A DNA stretch of 64,000 nucleotides from Bogoriella caseilytica (GCF_003752405.1 NZ_RKHK01000001.1:868001-932000); one strand, 5' to 3'. Positions 16,653-25,999 are shown, counted from the stretch's first letter. Program-made: numbers and translations. The notes: generated by a model not told the origin, from the sequence alone.

Positions 16653-17395
16653 TGACGAAAGTGCTGCTGGCCGGGGAGTCCTGGTCGTCGACGACCATCC
16701 ACACCAAGGGCTTCGACTCCTTCGAGACCTCGGTGTACGAGGAGGGTGGCTCCCACTTCATCGCTGCTCTCGAGTCCCGTGGAGTCGAGGTCGATTTCCT
16801 CCCGAACCACGAGGCTCCCACCCGTTTCCCGCGCAGCCGAGAGGGGTTCGATGCCTACGACGTCATCGTGCTCAGTGATATCGGGGCGAACACGCTGCTG
16901 CTGCCGCCATCGGTTTTCGCCGACGGGCACAGGACGGCCAACCCCCTGACGGAACTCGCCGGCTGGGTCCGTGACGGGGGCGCTCTGCTCATGGTCGGCG
17001 GCTACCTCAGCTTTCAGGGGATCGAAGCGAAGGCGAACTACCGGAACACCGCGGTGGCCGACATCCTGCCGGTCGAGATGGAACTCGGTGACGACCGTGA
17101 GGAGACCCCCGAGGGCGTCCAGCCCCGCGTGGTCGCGTCACACGCTGTGGTCGAGGGCCTCGACACGCAGTGGCCTGCGCTGCTCGGTTACCAGCGGTTC
17201 ACCCCACGTGACGGGGCGGTGCGACTGGTCGACATCGGCCCGCATCCGCTGCTGGTGATCGGCGAGGCCGGGGCGGGGCGAACCGCCGCCTTCGCCAGCG
17301 ACATGGGTCCGCACTGGATGCCCCGTGAAGCGATCGAGTGGCCGGGTTATGCGCCGATGTGGGGGCAGCTCATCGACTGGCTCAGCGGACGGTAG
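16652..17395 (+). CDS. Putative class I GATase-like protein (DUF1355 type), cysteine-less
   Basis: 247 residues, overlapping the isomerase stop by one base. The fold-level pattern fits the putative glutamine amidotransferase family PF07090: VLLAGESWSS at the start, YDVIVLSDIGANTLLLPP, then GGALLMVGGYLSFQG where a GATase nucleophile would sit, and a C-terminal segment AFASDMGPHWMPREAIEW. The protein contains no cysteine at all, so it cannot be a Cys-dependent amidotransferase; the nucleophile position is GGYLSF. Such proteins recur beside sugar-catabolic genes with no assigned activity. A binding or non-classical hydrolytic role is possible. It is embedded between isomerase and kinase with near-zero spacing, implying a pathway function. 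Confidence 0.65.
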   Translation: MTKVLLAGESWSSTTIHTKGFDSFETSVYEEGGSHFIAALESRGVEVDFLPNHEAPTRFPRSREGFDAYDVIVLSDIGANTLLLPPSVFADGHRTANPLTELAGWVRDGGALLMVGGYLSFQGIEAKANYRNTAVADILPVEMELGDDREETPEGVQPRVVASHAVVEGLDTQWPALLGYQRFTPRDGAVRLVDIGPHPLLVIGEAGAGRTAAFASDMGPHWMPREAIEWPGYAPMWGQLIDWLSGR

Positions 17396-17397
17396 GC

Positions 17398-18852
17398 GTG
17401 CCGGGCACCGGGCGCTTCGCCGCGATCGACTTCGGTGCCACCAGCGGCCGAGTGATCCTGGGTGAGGTCAGCCCAACTCACATTTCCACCAGCGAGATGT
17501 CGCGATTCACGAACCAGCCGGTCTCCATGCCGGCATCGGACGCCCGCGGCTGGGGCACCCACCTGCACTGGGATATGCCCGCCCTCTGGCAGGGGGCGCT
17601 CGCCGGCCTGGGCCGCGCCGTGCGGGAGGCACCCGATCTGATCTCCGTCGCCACCGACAGCTGGGGTGTCGACTACGGCCTGCTGCGCAACGGCCGTCTG
17701 CTCGGCAGCCCGATGCACTACCGCGATGAGCGCACCGCCGAGGCTTGCGACAGGGTGCATGCGGCGATCCCCCCTGCCGATCTGTATGCGCGCACAGGCA
17801 TCCAGCCGCTGGCGATCAACACCCTCTACCAGCTTGCCGCCGAGGCCAGCCAGGGTCTGCTCGACGTCGCAGACACGGCGTTGCTGATGCCCGACCTGTT
17901 CTCGTACTGGCTCACCGGGCGGCGTATCGCCGAACGGACGATCGCCTCGACCACGGCGATCCTGTCAGCCATCACTGGCGAGTGGGACGAGGACATCCTG
18001 AGCCGCGTGGGCCTTCCTCGCGGCGTCCTGGCGCCACTGGTCTCGCCCGGGGAACGGATCGGCCCCGTGCTACCGGCGGTCGCCGATGCTGTCGGGGCCT
18101 CACATCACCTCGACGTCATCGCCGTCGGCGCCCACGACACAGCTTCGGCAGTGCTGGCGGCCCCACTTCCTGAGCGCGGTGGTGCCTTCGTCTCCTGCGG
18201 CACCTGGGGCCTGGTGGGTGTGGAGCGCGAGCAACCCTTGCTCCACGAGCAAGCTCGGCAGGCGGCCTTCACCAACGAGCGCGGTGTCGACGATCGGTTC
18301 CTGTTCATGCGCAACGGGATGGGTCTGTGGATCCTGAATGAGACGATTCGCAGCTGGGAGCGCGCTGGCGAGCGGGTCGACCTCGGTCAGCTGATCGAGG
18401 AGGCCGCCCACACCCGTATGGACGCGGACGTCTTCGACGTCGAGGATCCACGGTTTCAGAAGCCGGGCGACATGCCCGCCATGATCGCCGCCTGGCACGC
18501 CGAGCATGGAGCACGCATGCCGCAGACCCGCGCAGCACTCGTCCGCTTGATCCTGGAGTCACTCGCCCAGGCCTTCGCCGAGGCGATCGCGACGACCGCA
18601 CGCATGACCGGTGAGCCGGTCAGCCAGATCAATCTCGTCGGCGGAGGATCCCGCAACTGGCTCCTCTGCCAGCGCCTCGCCGACCGCTCGGGCCTGCCCG
18701 TCTACGCCGGCCCGGTCGAGGCAACGGCTCTGGGCAACCTGCTCGTGCAGGCCCGCACCGCTGGCGTGCTCCACGGGACGATCGAGGACCTCCGAGCCGT
18801 CATCACCCGCACATTCCAGCCCCGCCGCTTCGAGCCGAGGAGAACCCCATGA
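17398..18852 (+). CDS. rhaB: Rhamnulokinase-like FGGY carbohydrate kinase
   Basis: 484 residues from a GTG at 17398, 2 bp after the previous stop; longer in-frame starts lie inside the upstream gene. Rhamnulokinase hallmarks: AAIDFGATSGRVILGEV (phosphate-1 region), VATDSWGVDYGLL, MHYRDERT, NTLYQLA, LMPDLFSYWLTGRR, FVSCGTWGLVGVE and MGLWILNETIRSWE, then the adenosine motif NLVGGGSRNWLLCQ. The family phosphorylates the 1-position of L-rhamnulose or similar ketoses with ATP. The stop overlaps the aldolase ATG by 4 bp. Because no classical rhamnose isomerase (RhaA) is present, the real substrate could be another ketose. Confidence 0.85.
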   Translation: MPGTGRFAAIDFGATSGRVILGEVSPTHISTSEMSRFTNQPVSMPASDARGWGTHLHWDMPALWQGALAGLGRAVREAPDLISVATDSWGVDYGLLRNGRLLGSPMHYRDERTAEACDRVHAAIPPADLYARTGIQPLAINTLYQLAAEASQGLLDVADTALLMPDLFSYWLTGRRIAERTIASTTAILSAITGEWDEDILSRVGLPRGVLAPLVSPGERIGPVLPAVADAVGASHHLDVIAVGAHDTASAVLAAPLPERGGAFVSCGTWGLVGVEREQPLLHEQARQAAFTNERGVDDRFLFMRNGMGLWILNETIRSWERAGERVDLGQLIEEAAHTRMDADVFDVEDPRFQKPGDMPAMIAAWHAEHGARMPQTRAALVRLILESLAQAFAEAIATTARMTGEPVSQINLVGGGSRNWLLCQRLADRSGLPVYAGPVEATALGNLLVQARTAGVLHGTIEDLRAVITRTFQPRRFEPRRTP

Positions 18853-19628
18853 CCGCCCGCATCGCCTCCGATCTCGTCAGCGACGATCTCCTCCGGCTGA
18901 CTCGTCGTCTCGGTGAGCCGGAGCTCGACCTCGTGATCCTCGCCGAGGGGAACACCAGCGAGCTCGTCGGCGAGGAGATCGTCATCAAAGCCTCCGGCTC
19001 CTCGATGCGCGAGGCCACTGCCTCGGACTTCGTGTGCGTGGGAGTCGAGCCACTGCTCGCATTGCTGCGGGATCACGGGGCGACACAGGAGACCCTGACC
19101 GAGGCCCTCACCGCCGGCGTCGACGGCAACCGCCAGGTGCGTGCCTCGATCGAGTCTCTCGTGCATGTCGCCGTGCGCGCACTCGCACCTGTCAGGTACG
19201 TCGCCCATACCCACCCCACCGATGTCGTCGCACTTCTGTCCGGCGCGGGCGCCGAGACTGCCTTCGCCGCGCCCGTCTACACCGACGAGCTGATGACTCT
19301 CGGCCGGCCGCTCTTCGTTCCCTACGCGCAGCCCGGCATCGAGCTTGGCCGGCTTGTCCTGGCCAGACTCGAGGACCATCTCGACGAGTTCGGCGAGCTG
19401 CCCTCGCTCGTTCTCTTGGGGAATCACGGAATCGTCGCGCTCTCGGACACCGTGGCGGGCGCAGAAGCCATCTCGCTCATGGCCGTCAAGAGCGCACGAG
19501 TGCGCATCGGTGCGAGCCGGACGGGCGGTGTCACGACGCTGAGCGAGGCCGCGGTGGCGAACTACTTCGATCGGCCCGACTTCGCGGCTCGCCGAGCCCA
19601 GCTCGCAGGGAGGCGCCACGAGGCGTAG
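18849..19628 (+). CDS. Class II aldolase/adducin-family sugar-phosphate aldolase
   Basis: 259 residues. Zinc-binding HxH in YVAHTHPTDVVALL (about residues 117-130) and a third His in LLGNHGIVALSD are the class II (RhaD/FucA-type) aldolase ligands. LAEGNTSELVGEEIVIKASGSSM (split over 35-57) is the phosphate-binding part. It should cleave the phosphorylated ketose from the upstream kinase to dihydroxyacetone phosphate plus an aldehyde. It is the last gene of the operon. Sequence alone does not separate rhamnulose-1-phosphate, fuculose-1-phosphate or apulose-4-phosphate aldolases. Confidence 0.87.
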   Translation: MTARIASDLVSDDLLRLTRRLGEPELDLVILAEGNTSELVGEEIVIKASGSSMREATASDFVCVGVEPLLALLRDHGATQETLTEALTAGVDGNRQVRASIESLVHVAVRALAPVRYVAHTHPTDVVALLSGAGAETAFAAPVYTDELMTLGRPLFVPYAQPGIELGRLVLARLEDHLDEFGELPSLVLLGNHGIVALSDTVAGAEAISLMAVKSARVRIGASRTGGVTTLSEAAVANYFDRPDFAARRAQLAGRRHEA

Positions 19629-19671
19629 CTCCCCCGGGCGCACCGAGGGCTGTGCGGGGCCCGGCGCGTGT

Positions 19672-21408
19672 TCAGCTGATGAGGGTGACTGCCGGCTCCG
19701 GGCGGTGGATGCCGCGGGGGCGGTAGCTGAGGTGGGCGGAGAGTCCGAGGAGGTCGGCGAGGTACCAGATGATCGCCAGCCACATCTCAGTCCCCTGCAG
19801 GCCCGGGGTCTGCGCGGCGGACCTGCGGCCACCTCCCGTGGGCGCGGCGAAGCTGAAGCCCTCCCCCGGCTGCCAGAAGTCCAGCGCCTCGCTCAGCAAG
19901 CGGCGCGCCAAGGCCTGAATCTCGCCCCAGCGGTAGTCCTGCTGACGGCCCAGCAGCCACAGCGGGTGGGCCACGTCGAGGATGTTGCAGGCATTCTGCC
20001 GTTCCTGAGCGACGATGCGCGGATCCTCCGCATGCCGGAGCACGGTATCGATCGCCGCCCGCGGGTACGGCAGGGGCAGTCCGAACTGGGCGTAGGTGCC
20101 GCGAGTGGTGCGATAGAAGCCGTTGACCAGCTGCAGCAAGCCGTCCTCGCTCCCCGGGCTGCCCCACATGCCTGTGTGCGGGTCGGCATTCAGGTGGAGC
20201 CAGCCGACGAGGGTGAGGGCGGTGGTCTCATGGTGCGCCGTGCCGTGCCGCCGGTTCCACATCGCCGCGGTCCCCAGCATGTCCACCACGTGGCCGCTCT
20301 GCCAGGGCCGACCGTTCCAGGGTTGGCTCGCAAGCAGGCGGTGGAGCTCCTCGCCGCTGAGTGCGTCCACGGCCGAGACGGGGTGCACCAGTGCGCTACC
20401 GAGCAGATCAAGCGCGTATCCGACGCACAGCACGTGATAGGCGGCGTCGCCGTCGAAGCCCACGGGCCCGCGCTGCTCACCACGGTCATCGAGGGGGGCG
20501 ATCATCCCCGATTCCGGGTCTTGCAGTGCGCGCAGTCGATCGCGGTGCGCCTCCCAGGTGAGCTGCGGAGGCGCCTCGTCAAGCAGATAGGCCGCGATCT
20601 CCACCGCATCGCAGTGCGCGCGCACCGTAGGCGCGACTCCGGGAGCATCGACGTACCGCCCGTCGGCGATGTCGCCGTCCCAGCTGCGGTGGAGGAGGCC
20701 CGCTGCCTCCGAGCGGGCTCGGCGGTCGAAAGCGGCCAGCCGGTCCGCGAGAGGGGTTCCCGCCGACTGTCCCGGTGGAGCCGAGGGCGCCGCGTGAGCC
20801 GCCGCGGCGGCCGCGCCCGGCACACGCCACTTCTTGATCACAGCGGGGTTCCCGGCGACGACGGCGCCCGCCGGCACGTTCTTGGTCACGATCGAGCCGG
20901 CAGCCACCATCGCCCGGTCCCCGATCGTGACGCCGTCAAGAATCGTGACCTGTGAACCGATCCAGACGTCGCTGCCGATCCGGATTCCTCGTGAGGTGAG
21001 TGGCTGGCGGTAGACCGGTACGTCCGGGTCGGTCATTGTGTGATTGAAGGCCAGGATCGAGGTGTGCGCGCCGATCCGCACGCCATCACCGAGGACGACG
21101 TCCCCGCGCACCACCGTGAACACGTTGACGGTGCAGTGCTCGCCGGTCACCACCGAGCCGGTGACGTAGGCATGTGCGGCAATGTAGGAGTGGGAGCCGA
21201 GCGAGAGCTCGTCGGCCTGCATGGCCGCCAGGGGCGAGATGAAGCACTTCTGCGCGATGTCCACCGTGGGTCGCTGCGCCATCAGCTCCTGCTGCATGAC
21301 CAGCTGACCGCGCTGTTCCTCGTCCGAGGCCTCCGACCAGAAGTTCCAGGGCGAATAGTCGAAGTGGTGCCGATCGAAGGGTGAGTTGCCTGAGTCTTCT
21401 GACGGCAT
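19672..21408 (-). CDS. Fusion: hexapeptide-repeat acyltransferase plus uncharacterised helical C-terminal domain
   Basis: 578 residues from the ATG at 21408 (GAAGGGG upstream). Residues ~50-195 form a left-handed beta-helix of LbH/maltose-O-acetyltransferase type (SLGSHSYIAAHAYVTG, VLGDGVRIGAHTSILAFNH with catalytic His123, SDVWIGSQVTILDGVTIG, AAGSIVTKNVPAGAVVAGNP). After an Ala/Pro linker, residues ~215-560 are rich in Trp, His and Leu with repeating helical segments (QSGHVVDMLGTAAMWNRR, LTLVGWLHLNADPHTGMWG, NILDVAHPLWLLGRQQ), suggestive of an alpha/alpha toroid as in prenyltransferase-like or glycoside-processing enzymes, but I cannot name the family. It has no signal peptide. It is convergent with the aldolase gene and divergent from a DUF4349 lipoprotein. 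Could modify a surface glycan; unproven. Confidence 0.7.
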   Translation of the reverse strand: MPSEDSGNSPFDRHHFDYSPWNFWSEASDEEQRGQLVMQQELMAQRPTVDIAQKCFISPLAAMQADELSLGSHSYIAAHAYVTGSVVTGEHCTVNVFTVVRGDVVLGDGVRIGAHTSILAFNHTMTDPDVPVYRQPLTSRGIRIGSDVWIGSQVTILDGVTIGDRAMVAAGSIVTKNVPAGAVVAGNPAVIKKWRVPGAAAAAAHAAPSAPPGQSAGTPLADRLAAFDRRARSEAAGLLHRSWDGDIADGRYVDAPGVAPTVRAHCDAVEIAAYLLDEAPPQLTWEAHRDRLRALQDPESGMIAPLDDRGEQRGPVGFDGDAAYHVLCVGYALDLLGSALVHPVSAVDALSGEELHRLLASQPWNGRPWQSGHVVDMLGTAAMWNRRHGTAHHETTALTLVGWLHLNADPHTGMWGSPGSEDGLLQLVNGFYRTTRGTYAQFGLPLPYPRAAIDTVLRHAEDPRIVAQERQNACNILDVAHPLWLLGRQQDYRWGEIQALARRLLSEALDFWQPGEGFSFAAPTGGGRRSAAQTPGLQGTEMWLAIIWYLADLLGLSAHLSYRPRGIHRPEPAVTLIS

Positions 21409-21557
21409 CCCCGCCCCTTCCGAACTGCGCTGCATCGACGGGCAATTCTTGCACGGGCGACCGAGCACTCCCAGGCCTCTCCCAGCGCCCGGCCAGGGAA
21501 ATTGCGGGAGATTGTGGAGCGCCGCAACACCCTGCCCCCGGCGAACATAGGTGGGTT

Positions 21558-22568
21558 ATGAAACTGACCATGCGTGTTCTCATTGCCGTCCTCGCGGTTT
21601 TCGCGCTCGCTTCCTGTTCCTCGGGATCCGACTACAGCGGTGGCATCGCTGATGATGCCGCCCCTGCTCCTGAGCTCGACGAGGCCGAGGCCGACAGCGG
21701 CGATGACGCCGGCGGAGGGCCCGGCGAGTCACCGAGTGAGGACCGGATGGTCATCACGACCGCGGAAGCCGAACTCATCGCCGACGACCCGGCGATCACG
21801 ATCGACGACATCGCCCGCCAGGCCGAAGCGCTCGGTGGCCACGTCGAGGCACGCGACCAGTGGGCCGACGACGATGGCAGGGTGGATAGCGCCAGCATCA
21901 CCGTGCGAGCTCCCGCCGAGGACTTCGGCGACCTCACCGACGGCCTGGACGACCTGGGCGAACTCGTCTACTTCACGCAGAGCGCCGTGGATGTCACCGG
22001 CACCGCCCGCGATCTCGATGCGCGAATCACCGCCGCGCAGACCTCGGTGGACCGGTTGCTGGACATCATGACCGAGGCAGACAACACCTCGGACCTGATC
22101 ACCATCGAGACCACGCTCTCCGAGCGCCAGGCACAGCTCGAACGTCTGCAGGCCGAGCGGAACCGGCTCGGGGATCAGGTCTCCCTGTCGACCCTGTCGG
22201 TCCACGTGACCAGCGAGCCCTCCGCCGAGGTCCAGGCCGACGGCTTCCTCGGTGGCTTGCAGAGCGGTTGGGCCGCGCTGATCGGCTTCGTCAATGGCGC
22301 GCTTGTGGCCGTCGGAGCGCTGCTGCCCTTCGTGGTGGCCCTCGGTGTGCCGGTGCTGCTGCTCGTCGCACTGCTGCGCCGGCGTTCTCGTAGGCGGCGG
22401 GCCGAGCTTGCGGTCGGGCCGGCGGGGTACGCGGCGCCGGGTGGGGCACCTGCAGCGCCGGTTGCCGCACCCACAGGACCAGTGCCGCCCGGCGGCGCCC
22501 CCGACGAAGGGCCCACCAGGGATGGCGCCGCGCCAGGCCCCGCCGAACAGCACCACACCCCAGACTGA
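21558..22568 (+). CDS. DUF4349-domain lipoprotein with C-terminal transmembrane segment
   Basis: 336 residues from the ATG at 21558. Lipobox LASC (Cys20), then an Asp/Glu/Gly-rich linker to about 60. The DUF4349 domain follows (MVITTAEAELIADDP, ARDLDARITAAQTSVDRLL, a coiled coil SERQAQLERLQAERNRLGDQ). A single strong membrane span lies at about residues 250-278 (ALVAVGALLPFVVALGVPVL), followed by RRRSRRRR and a Pro/Ala/Gly tail, which should be cytoplasmic. The layout predicts an extracytoplasmic coiled-coil domain tethered at both ends. The family's function is unknown. Confidence 0.85.
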   Translation: MKLTMRVLIAVLAVFALASCSSGSDYSGGIADDAAPAPELDEAEADSGDDAGGGPGESPSEDRMVITTAEAELIADDPAITIDDIARQAEALGGHVEARDQWADDDGRVDSASITVRAPAEDFGDLTDGLDDLGELVYFTQSAVDVTGTARDLDARITAAQTSVDRLLDIMTEADNTSDLITIETTLSERQAQLERLQAERNRLGDQVSLSTLSVHVTSEPSAEVQADGFLGGLQSGWAALIGFVNGALVAVGALLPFVVALGVPVLLLVALLRRRSRRRRAELAVGPAGYAAPGGAPAAPVAAPTGPVPPGGAPDEGPTRDGAAPGPAEQHHTPD

Positions 22569-22668
22569 ACCAGGACACGCACATCCCAATCACCAGCGAC
22601 CCCAGCGGCGATGACCTTGGCCGTGGCGCACCCATGATCACCCGGAGGTCATACACCTCCACGCTCGC

Positions 22669-22698
22669 TTGTATGAGAAACTCTCATAACTCATACAA
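22669..22698. promoter_or_regulatory. Palindromic operator/promoter upstream of the fic gene
   Basis: TTGTATGAG (22669-22677) / CTCATACAA (22690-22698) is a 9-bp inverted repeat, with a nested perfect pair TATGAGA (22672-22678) / TCTCATA (22682-22688). It lies in an AT-rich island 23 bp before the Fic start, and TTGTAT could serve as a -35 box. Binding by the Fic protein's own C-terminal winged helix is a reasonable guess. Confidence 0.55.
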
Positions 22699-22720
22699 AT
22701 CGAGGCGGTGGTGATGAGCT

Positions 22721-23914
22721 ATGGAGCAAAGCCAGTGGCCCGAGACCACCTATGAGCGCCGTGCTTTCGTGCCGTCTGCGAGCACCGCGTGGGGCGTGCG
22801 CGCTGGGCTTGGCCGGGCCCCGATCGACTACGACTCCGCCGTCCCACCACTGATCGCCAAGGAGCGAGTCACGCTGCCCGCAAGCGTCGTCCGGGCGGCG
22901 GAGGAGGCCACACAGGAGCTCACGAGATTTGACGCCGAGAACGGCTCGCACATCCGGTCCTTTGCTCCGGTACTGCTGCGATCAGAAGCGGCCTCGTCGT
23001 CCCAGATCGAGAACCTCACCGCTTCTGCCCGGGCGATCTTCAGCGCCGAGCTCGGCCTCAAGCGGAGCCGGAACGCCGAACTGATCGCCGCCAACACCCG
23101 AGCAATGCAGGCGGCGATCGACCTCTCCGAGGCGGTGGACGCCTCGTCGATTCTCGCTATGCACGAGGTCCTGATGAGCCAACAGCCGCGTCACGCTCCC
23201 GGGCAGTGGCGCGACGAAGCAGTGTGGATCGGCACGCGGAGCGACTCCCCGGCAGGGGCGGAGTTCGTGGCGCCCTGGCATGAGAGGGTCCCCGCGCTGA
23301 TCGATGACCTCGTCGCCTTCGCCCAGCGCACCGACGTCTCACCCTTGCCACTGGTGGCGATCGCGCATGCCCAGTTCGAGACGATCCACCCCTTCACCGA
23401 TGGCAACGGGCGGACCGGCCGTGCCCTGGCGCAGTCGCTGCTTCGCCACCTCGGCGTCACGCGTTCGGTGGCTGTTCCGGTCTCCGCTGGGCTACTCGCT
23501 GACATCGAGGGATATCACCGCGCTCTGACCGCATACCGTGACGGCGCGCCCGAGCAGATCGTGCTGGCCTTCGCGCGTGGGTCCCTCCGCGCCGTCGCCA
23601 ACGCGCGAATGCTCATCGAGGACATCGACGCGATCCGCGAGTCCTGGAACGACAGGCTCAGCGCCCGGCGGAACAGCAACGCATGGCGAATCCTCGATGA
23701 GCTGGTCTCCCAGCCCGTCATCACCGCGGCGTCGATCGCGGACACCCTCGGTATCGAACGCACCAATGCCTATCCGCCCTTGAGGGCTCTCGTGGAGGCC
23801 GGCATCCTGCGCTCGAAGGAGGAGCATCGGCTCGGGCCGTTCTGGCGCAGCGACGAGATCCTCGAAGCCATCGATCGCTTCGCCGAACGGGCCGGGCGCC
23901 GTGAACGGCGGTGA
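22721..23914 (+). CDS. Fic-domain protein with C-terminal winged helix
   Basis: 397 residues. An N-terminal helical region carries a candidate inhibitory motif SSSQIEN (92-98; pattern S/T-x-x-x-E-N/G), which in class II Fic proteins blocks the ATP site. The catalytic loop is canonical, HPFTDGNGRTGR (223-234), with His223 as general base, so AMP transfer (or another nucleotide transfer) onto a target hydroxyl is expected. Residues ~315-375 (NAWRILDELVSQPVITAASIADTLG...YPPLRALVEAGIL) form a winged helix. No separate antitoxin gene is adjacent, consistent with built-in inhibition. A palindromic operator precedes the gene. The target is unknown. Confidence 0.9.
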   Translation: MEQSQWPETTYERRAFVPSASTAWGVRAGLGRAPIDYDSAVPPLIAKERVTLPASVVRAAEEATQELTRFDAENGSHIRSFAPVLLRSEAASSSQIENLTASARAIFSAELGLKRSRNAELIAANTRAMQAAIDLSEAVDASSILAMHEVLMSQQPRHAPGQWRDEAVWIGTRSDSPAGAEFVAPWHERVPALIDDLVAFAQRTDVSPLPLVAIAHAQFETIHPFTDGNGRTGRALAQSLLRHLGVTRSVAVPVSAGLLADIEGYHRALTAYRDGAPEQIVLAFARGSLRAVANARMLIEDIDAIRESWNDRLSARRNSNAWRILDELVSQPVITAASIADTLGIERTNAYPPLRALVEAGILRSKEEHRLGPFWRSDEILEAIDRFAERAGRRERR

Positions 23915-23921
23915 ACCCGCC

Positions 23922-25475
23922 TCAGCGCTGCTTGACCAGCGGGAAGGGGATGGTCTCGCGGATGCCGCGGCCGGTCACGGCCATGAGCAGGCGGTCGATG
24001 CCCATACCCATACCGCCCGAGGGGGGCATGCCCTGTTCCATGGCCTCGAGGAAGTCCTCATCGAGCACCATGGCCTCGGGGTCCCCCGCCGCCGCGACCA
24101 GCGCCTGCGCCTCGAAGCGCTCGCGCTGGACCACCGGGTCCACCAGCTCCGAGTACGCGGTGGCCAGTTCGAAGCCGCGCACGTAGAGGTCCCACTTCTC
24201 CACCACGCCCTCCTGCGTGCGGTGCGCGCGGGTCAGCGGTGAGGTGTCCACCGGGAAGTCCCGCACGAAGGTGGGTTCGTAGAGGTCATCGCCCACCAGG
24301 TGCTCGAAGAGTTCCTCCACGAGCTTCCCCGGCGTGTAGTGCGGGGCGACGTCCAGCTCGAGACGCTCGGCGTGGCGCACCAGGTCCCCACGGGAGGTGG
24401 CCGGGGTGACCTCTTCTCCGAGGGCCTCGGACACAGCCGGGTAGAGGCTGATGGAGCGCCACTGCCCGCCGAGGTCGTACTCGCTGCCGTCGGCCAGCGT
24501 CACCGTCGTGGAGCCGAAAGCATCCTGCGCGGCCTGCTGCACCAGGTTGCGGGTCAGCTCCGCCATGGTGTCGTAGTTGCCGTAGGCCTCGTAGGCCTCG
24601 AGCATGGCGAACTCCGGGCTGTGCGAGGAGTCGGCGCCCTCGTTGCGGAAGTTCCGGTTGATCTCGAAGACCCGCTCCACTCCCCCCACCACGGCGCGCT
24701 TGAGGAAGAGCTCCGGCGCGATGCGGAGGTAGAGCTCGACGTCGTAGGCGTTCATGTGCGTGGTGAACGGGCGTGCCGAGGCGCCGCCGGGTTGGATCTG
24801 CAGCATCGGGGTCTCGAGCTCGAGGAAGTCGCGGGCATCGAGGTTGGCACGCAGCGACTTCACCACGGCGGCCCGGGTGCGGATCATCTCGCGCGCGGCC
24901 GGCCGCATGATGAGGTCCAGGTGGCGGCGGCGCACCTGCCCCTCCTCGGAGAGCGCCACCTGCTCGCCTGCTGCGTTCTCGTAGGTCTTGGGCAACGGGC
25001 GCAGCGCCTTGGCCGCGAGACGGTAGGAGCGCCCCTCGGCGTCCGGACCGGCGAAGACGGAGAGCTCACCGCGGCGCGAGGAGATCACTCGGCCGTGGAC
25101 GAAGAGATGGTCCCCGAGGTCGACGTCGGTCTTGAAGGCACCGAGCGCCTCCTCCCCCACCTCGGCCTTGGAGAGCATGGCCTGCAAGCGTTGGCCGTCG
25201 CCGTCCTGGAGGGTGACGAAGCAGAGCTTGCCAGTATTGCGCAGGTACATCACCCGGCCGCTGACGCCGACGACCGTCTCGGTCTCCTCACCGGCTTCCA
25301 GGTGCGCGAAGTCGGCGCGGACCGCCGCGATGGTGGTGGTCAGCGGAAGGGTGACCGGGTAGGGGTCGATGCCCGCCGCCAGCAGCCGCGCGCGCTTCTC
25401 CGCGCGGACTCGAACCTGCTCGGGAACGTCCTCGTGCTCGGGGGCTGGCGCGGCGGCGGAAGTCTGCTCGGTCAC
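23922..25475 (-). CDS. lysS: Lysine--tRNA ligase, class II
   Basis: 517 residues from a GTG at 25475 ([16 protein letters not shown]); an in-frame ATG at 25598 would overlap the divergent TM2 gene. The anticodon-binding OB fold is at about 60-170 ([20 protein letters not shown]). Class II motifs: [17 protein letters not shown]; motif 2 [20 protein letters not shown]; motif 3 [13 protein letters not shown] near the C-terminus. Charges tRNA-Lys in the cytoplasm. Convergent with the Fic gene with only 7 bp between stops. Confidence 0.96.
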   Translation of the reverse strand: MTEQTSAAAPAPEHEDVPEQVRVRAEKRARLLAAGIDPYPVTLPLTTTIAAVRADFAHLEAGEETETVVGVSGRVMYLRNTGKLCFVTLQDGDGQRLQAMLSKAEVGEEALGAFKTDVDLGDHLFVHGRVISSRRGELSVFAGPDAEGRSYRLAAKALRPLPKTYENAAGEQVALSEEGQVRRRHLDLIMRPAAREMIRTRAAVVKSLRANLDARDFLELETPMLQIQPGGASARPFTTHMNAYDVELYLRIAPELFLKRAVVGGVERVFEINRNFRNEGADSSHSPEFAMLEAYEAYGNYDTMAELTRNLVQQAAQDAFGSTTVTLADGSEYDLGGQWRSISLYPAVSEALGEEVTPATSRGDLVRHAERLELDVAPHYTPGKLVEELFEHLVGDDLYEPTFVRDFPVDTSPLTRAHRTQEGVVEKWDLYVRGFELATAYSELVDPVVQRERFEAQALVAAAGDPEAMVLDEDFLEAMEQGMPPSGGMGMGIDRLLMAVTGRGIRETIPFPLVKQR

Positions 25476-25584
25476 CGGCCCAGGGTACTCGGACACCTCT
25501 GATGCCGAGGATCTGAGTTCGATGCGGGGCGAGTAATCTGATGATGTTCGCGATCTCGACGCTCTCAGCCGAAGGGCCACCACG

Positions 25585-25992
25585 ATGACCATCCCCACCC
25601 CGGGGCAGCCCGGTCCCGACCAGCCAGGCGTCCAGGCGAGCGGGCCGCAGCCCGGCTACGGCCAGCAGCCCGGGTACAGCCCTGCACCTGGCTACGGGCC
25701 GCAGCCCGCGTACAACCAGTACCCCGGCTACTCGGCCCAGGGTGCCTATAGCTCCCCGGGATACGGGTTCCATCCGGGGTACGGGCCGCCGAAGAACCAC
25801 ATCGTGGCCGTCGTGCTCTCCATCCTGCTGGGCGGGTTCGGCGTCGACCGTTTCTATCTGGGCCACGTCGGCCTGGGGGTGGCCAAGCTACTGCTCAGCT
25901 GGCTCACCTTCGGGGTGTGGTGGCTGATCGACGTCATCCTGATCGCAGCCAAGGCCACCGAGGGTCTCAAGCAGATCAACTGGGAACAGTAG
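25585..25992 (+). CDS. TM2-domain membrane protein
   Basis: 135 residues. The first ~65 are Pro/Gly/Tyr/Gln repeats built on PGYG/QPGY units, a likely disordered cytoplasmic tail. The TM2 domain follows: a first span [20 protein letters not shown], the family DRFYLG motif at the turn, then a second span [19 protein letters not shown]. Function unknown in general; TM2 proteins are small two-span membrane proteins. Divergent from lysS, ends at a strong terminator. Confidence 0.88.
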   Translation: MTIPTPGQPGPDQPGVQASGPQPGYGQQPGYSPAPGYGPQPAYNQYPGYSAQGAYSSPGYGFHPGYGPPKNHIVAVVLSILLGGFGVDRFYLGHVGLGVAKLLLSWLTFGVWWLIDVILIAAKATEGLKQINWEQ

Positions 25993-25999
25993 TCCCACA

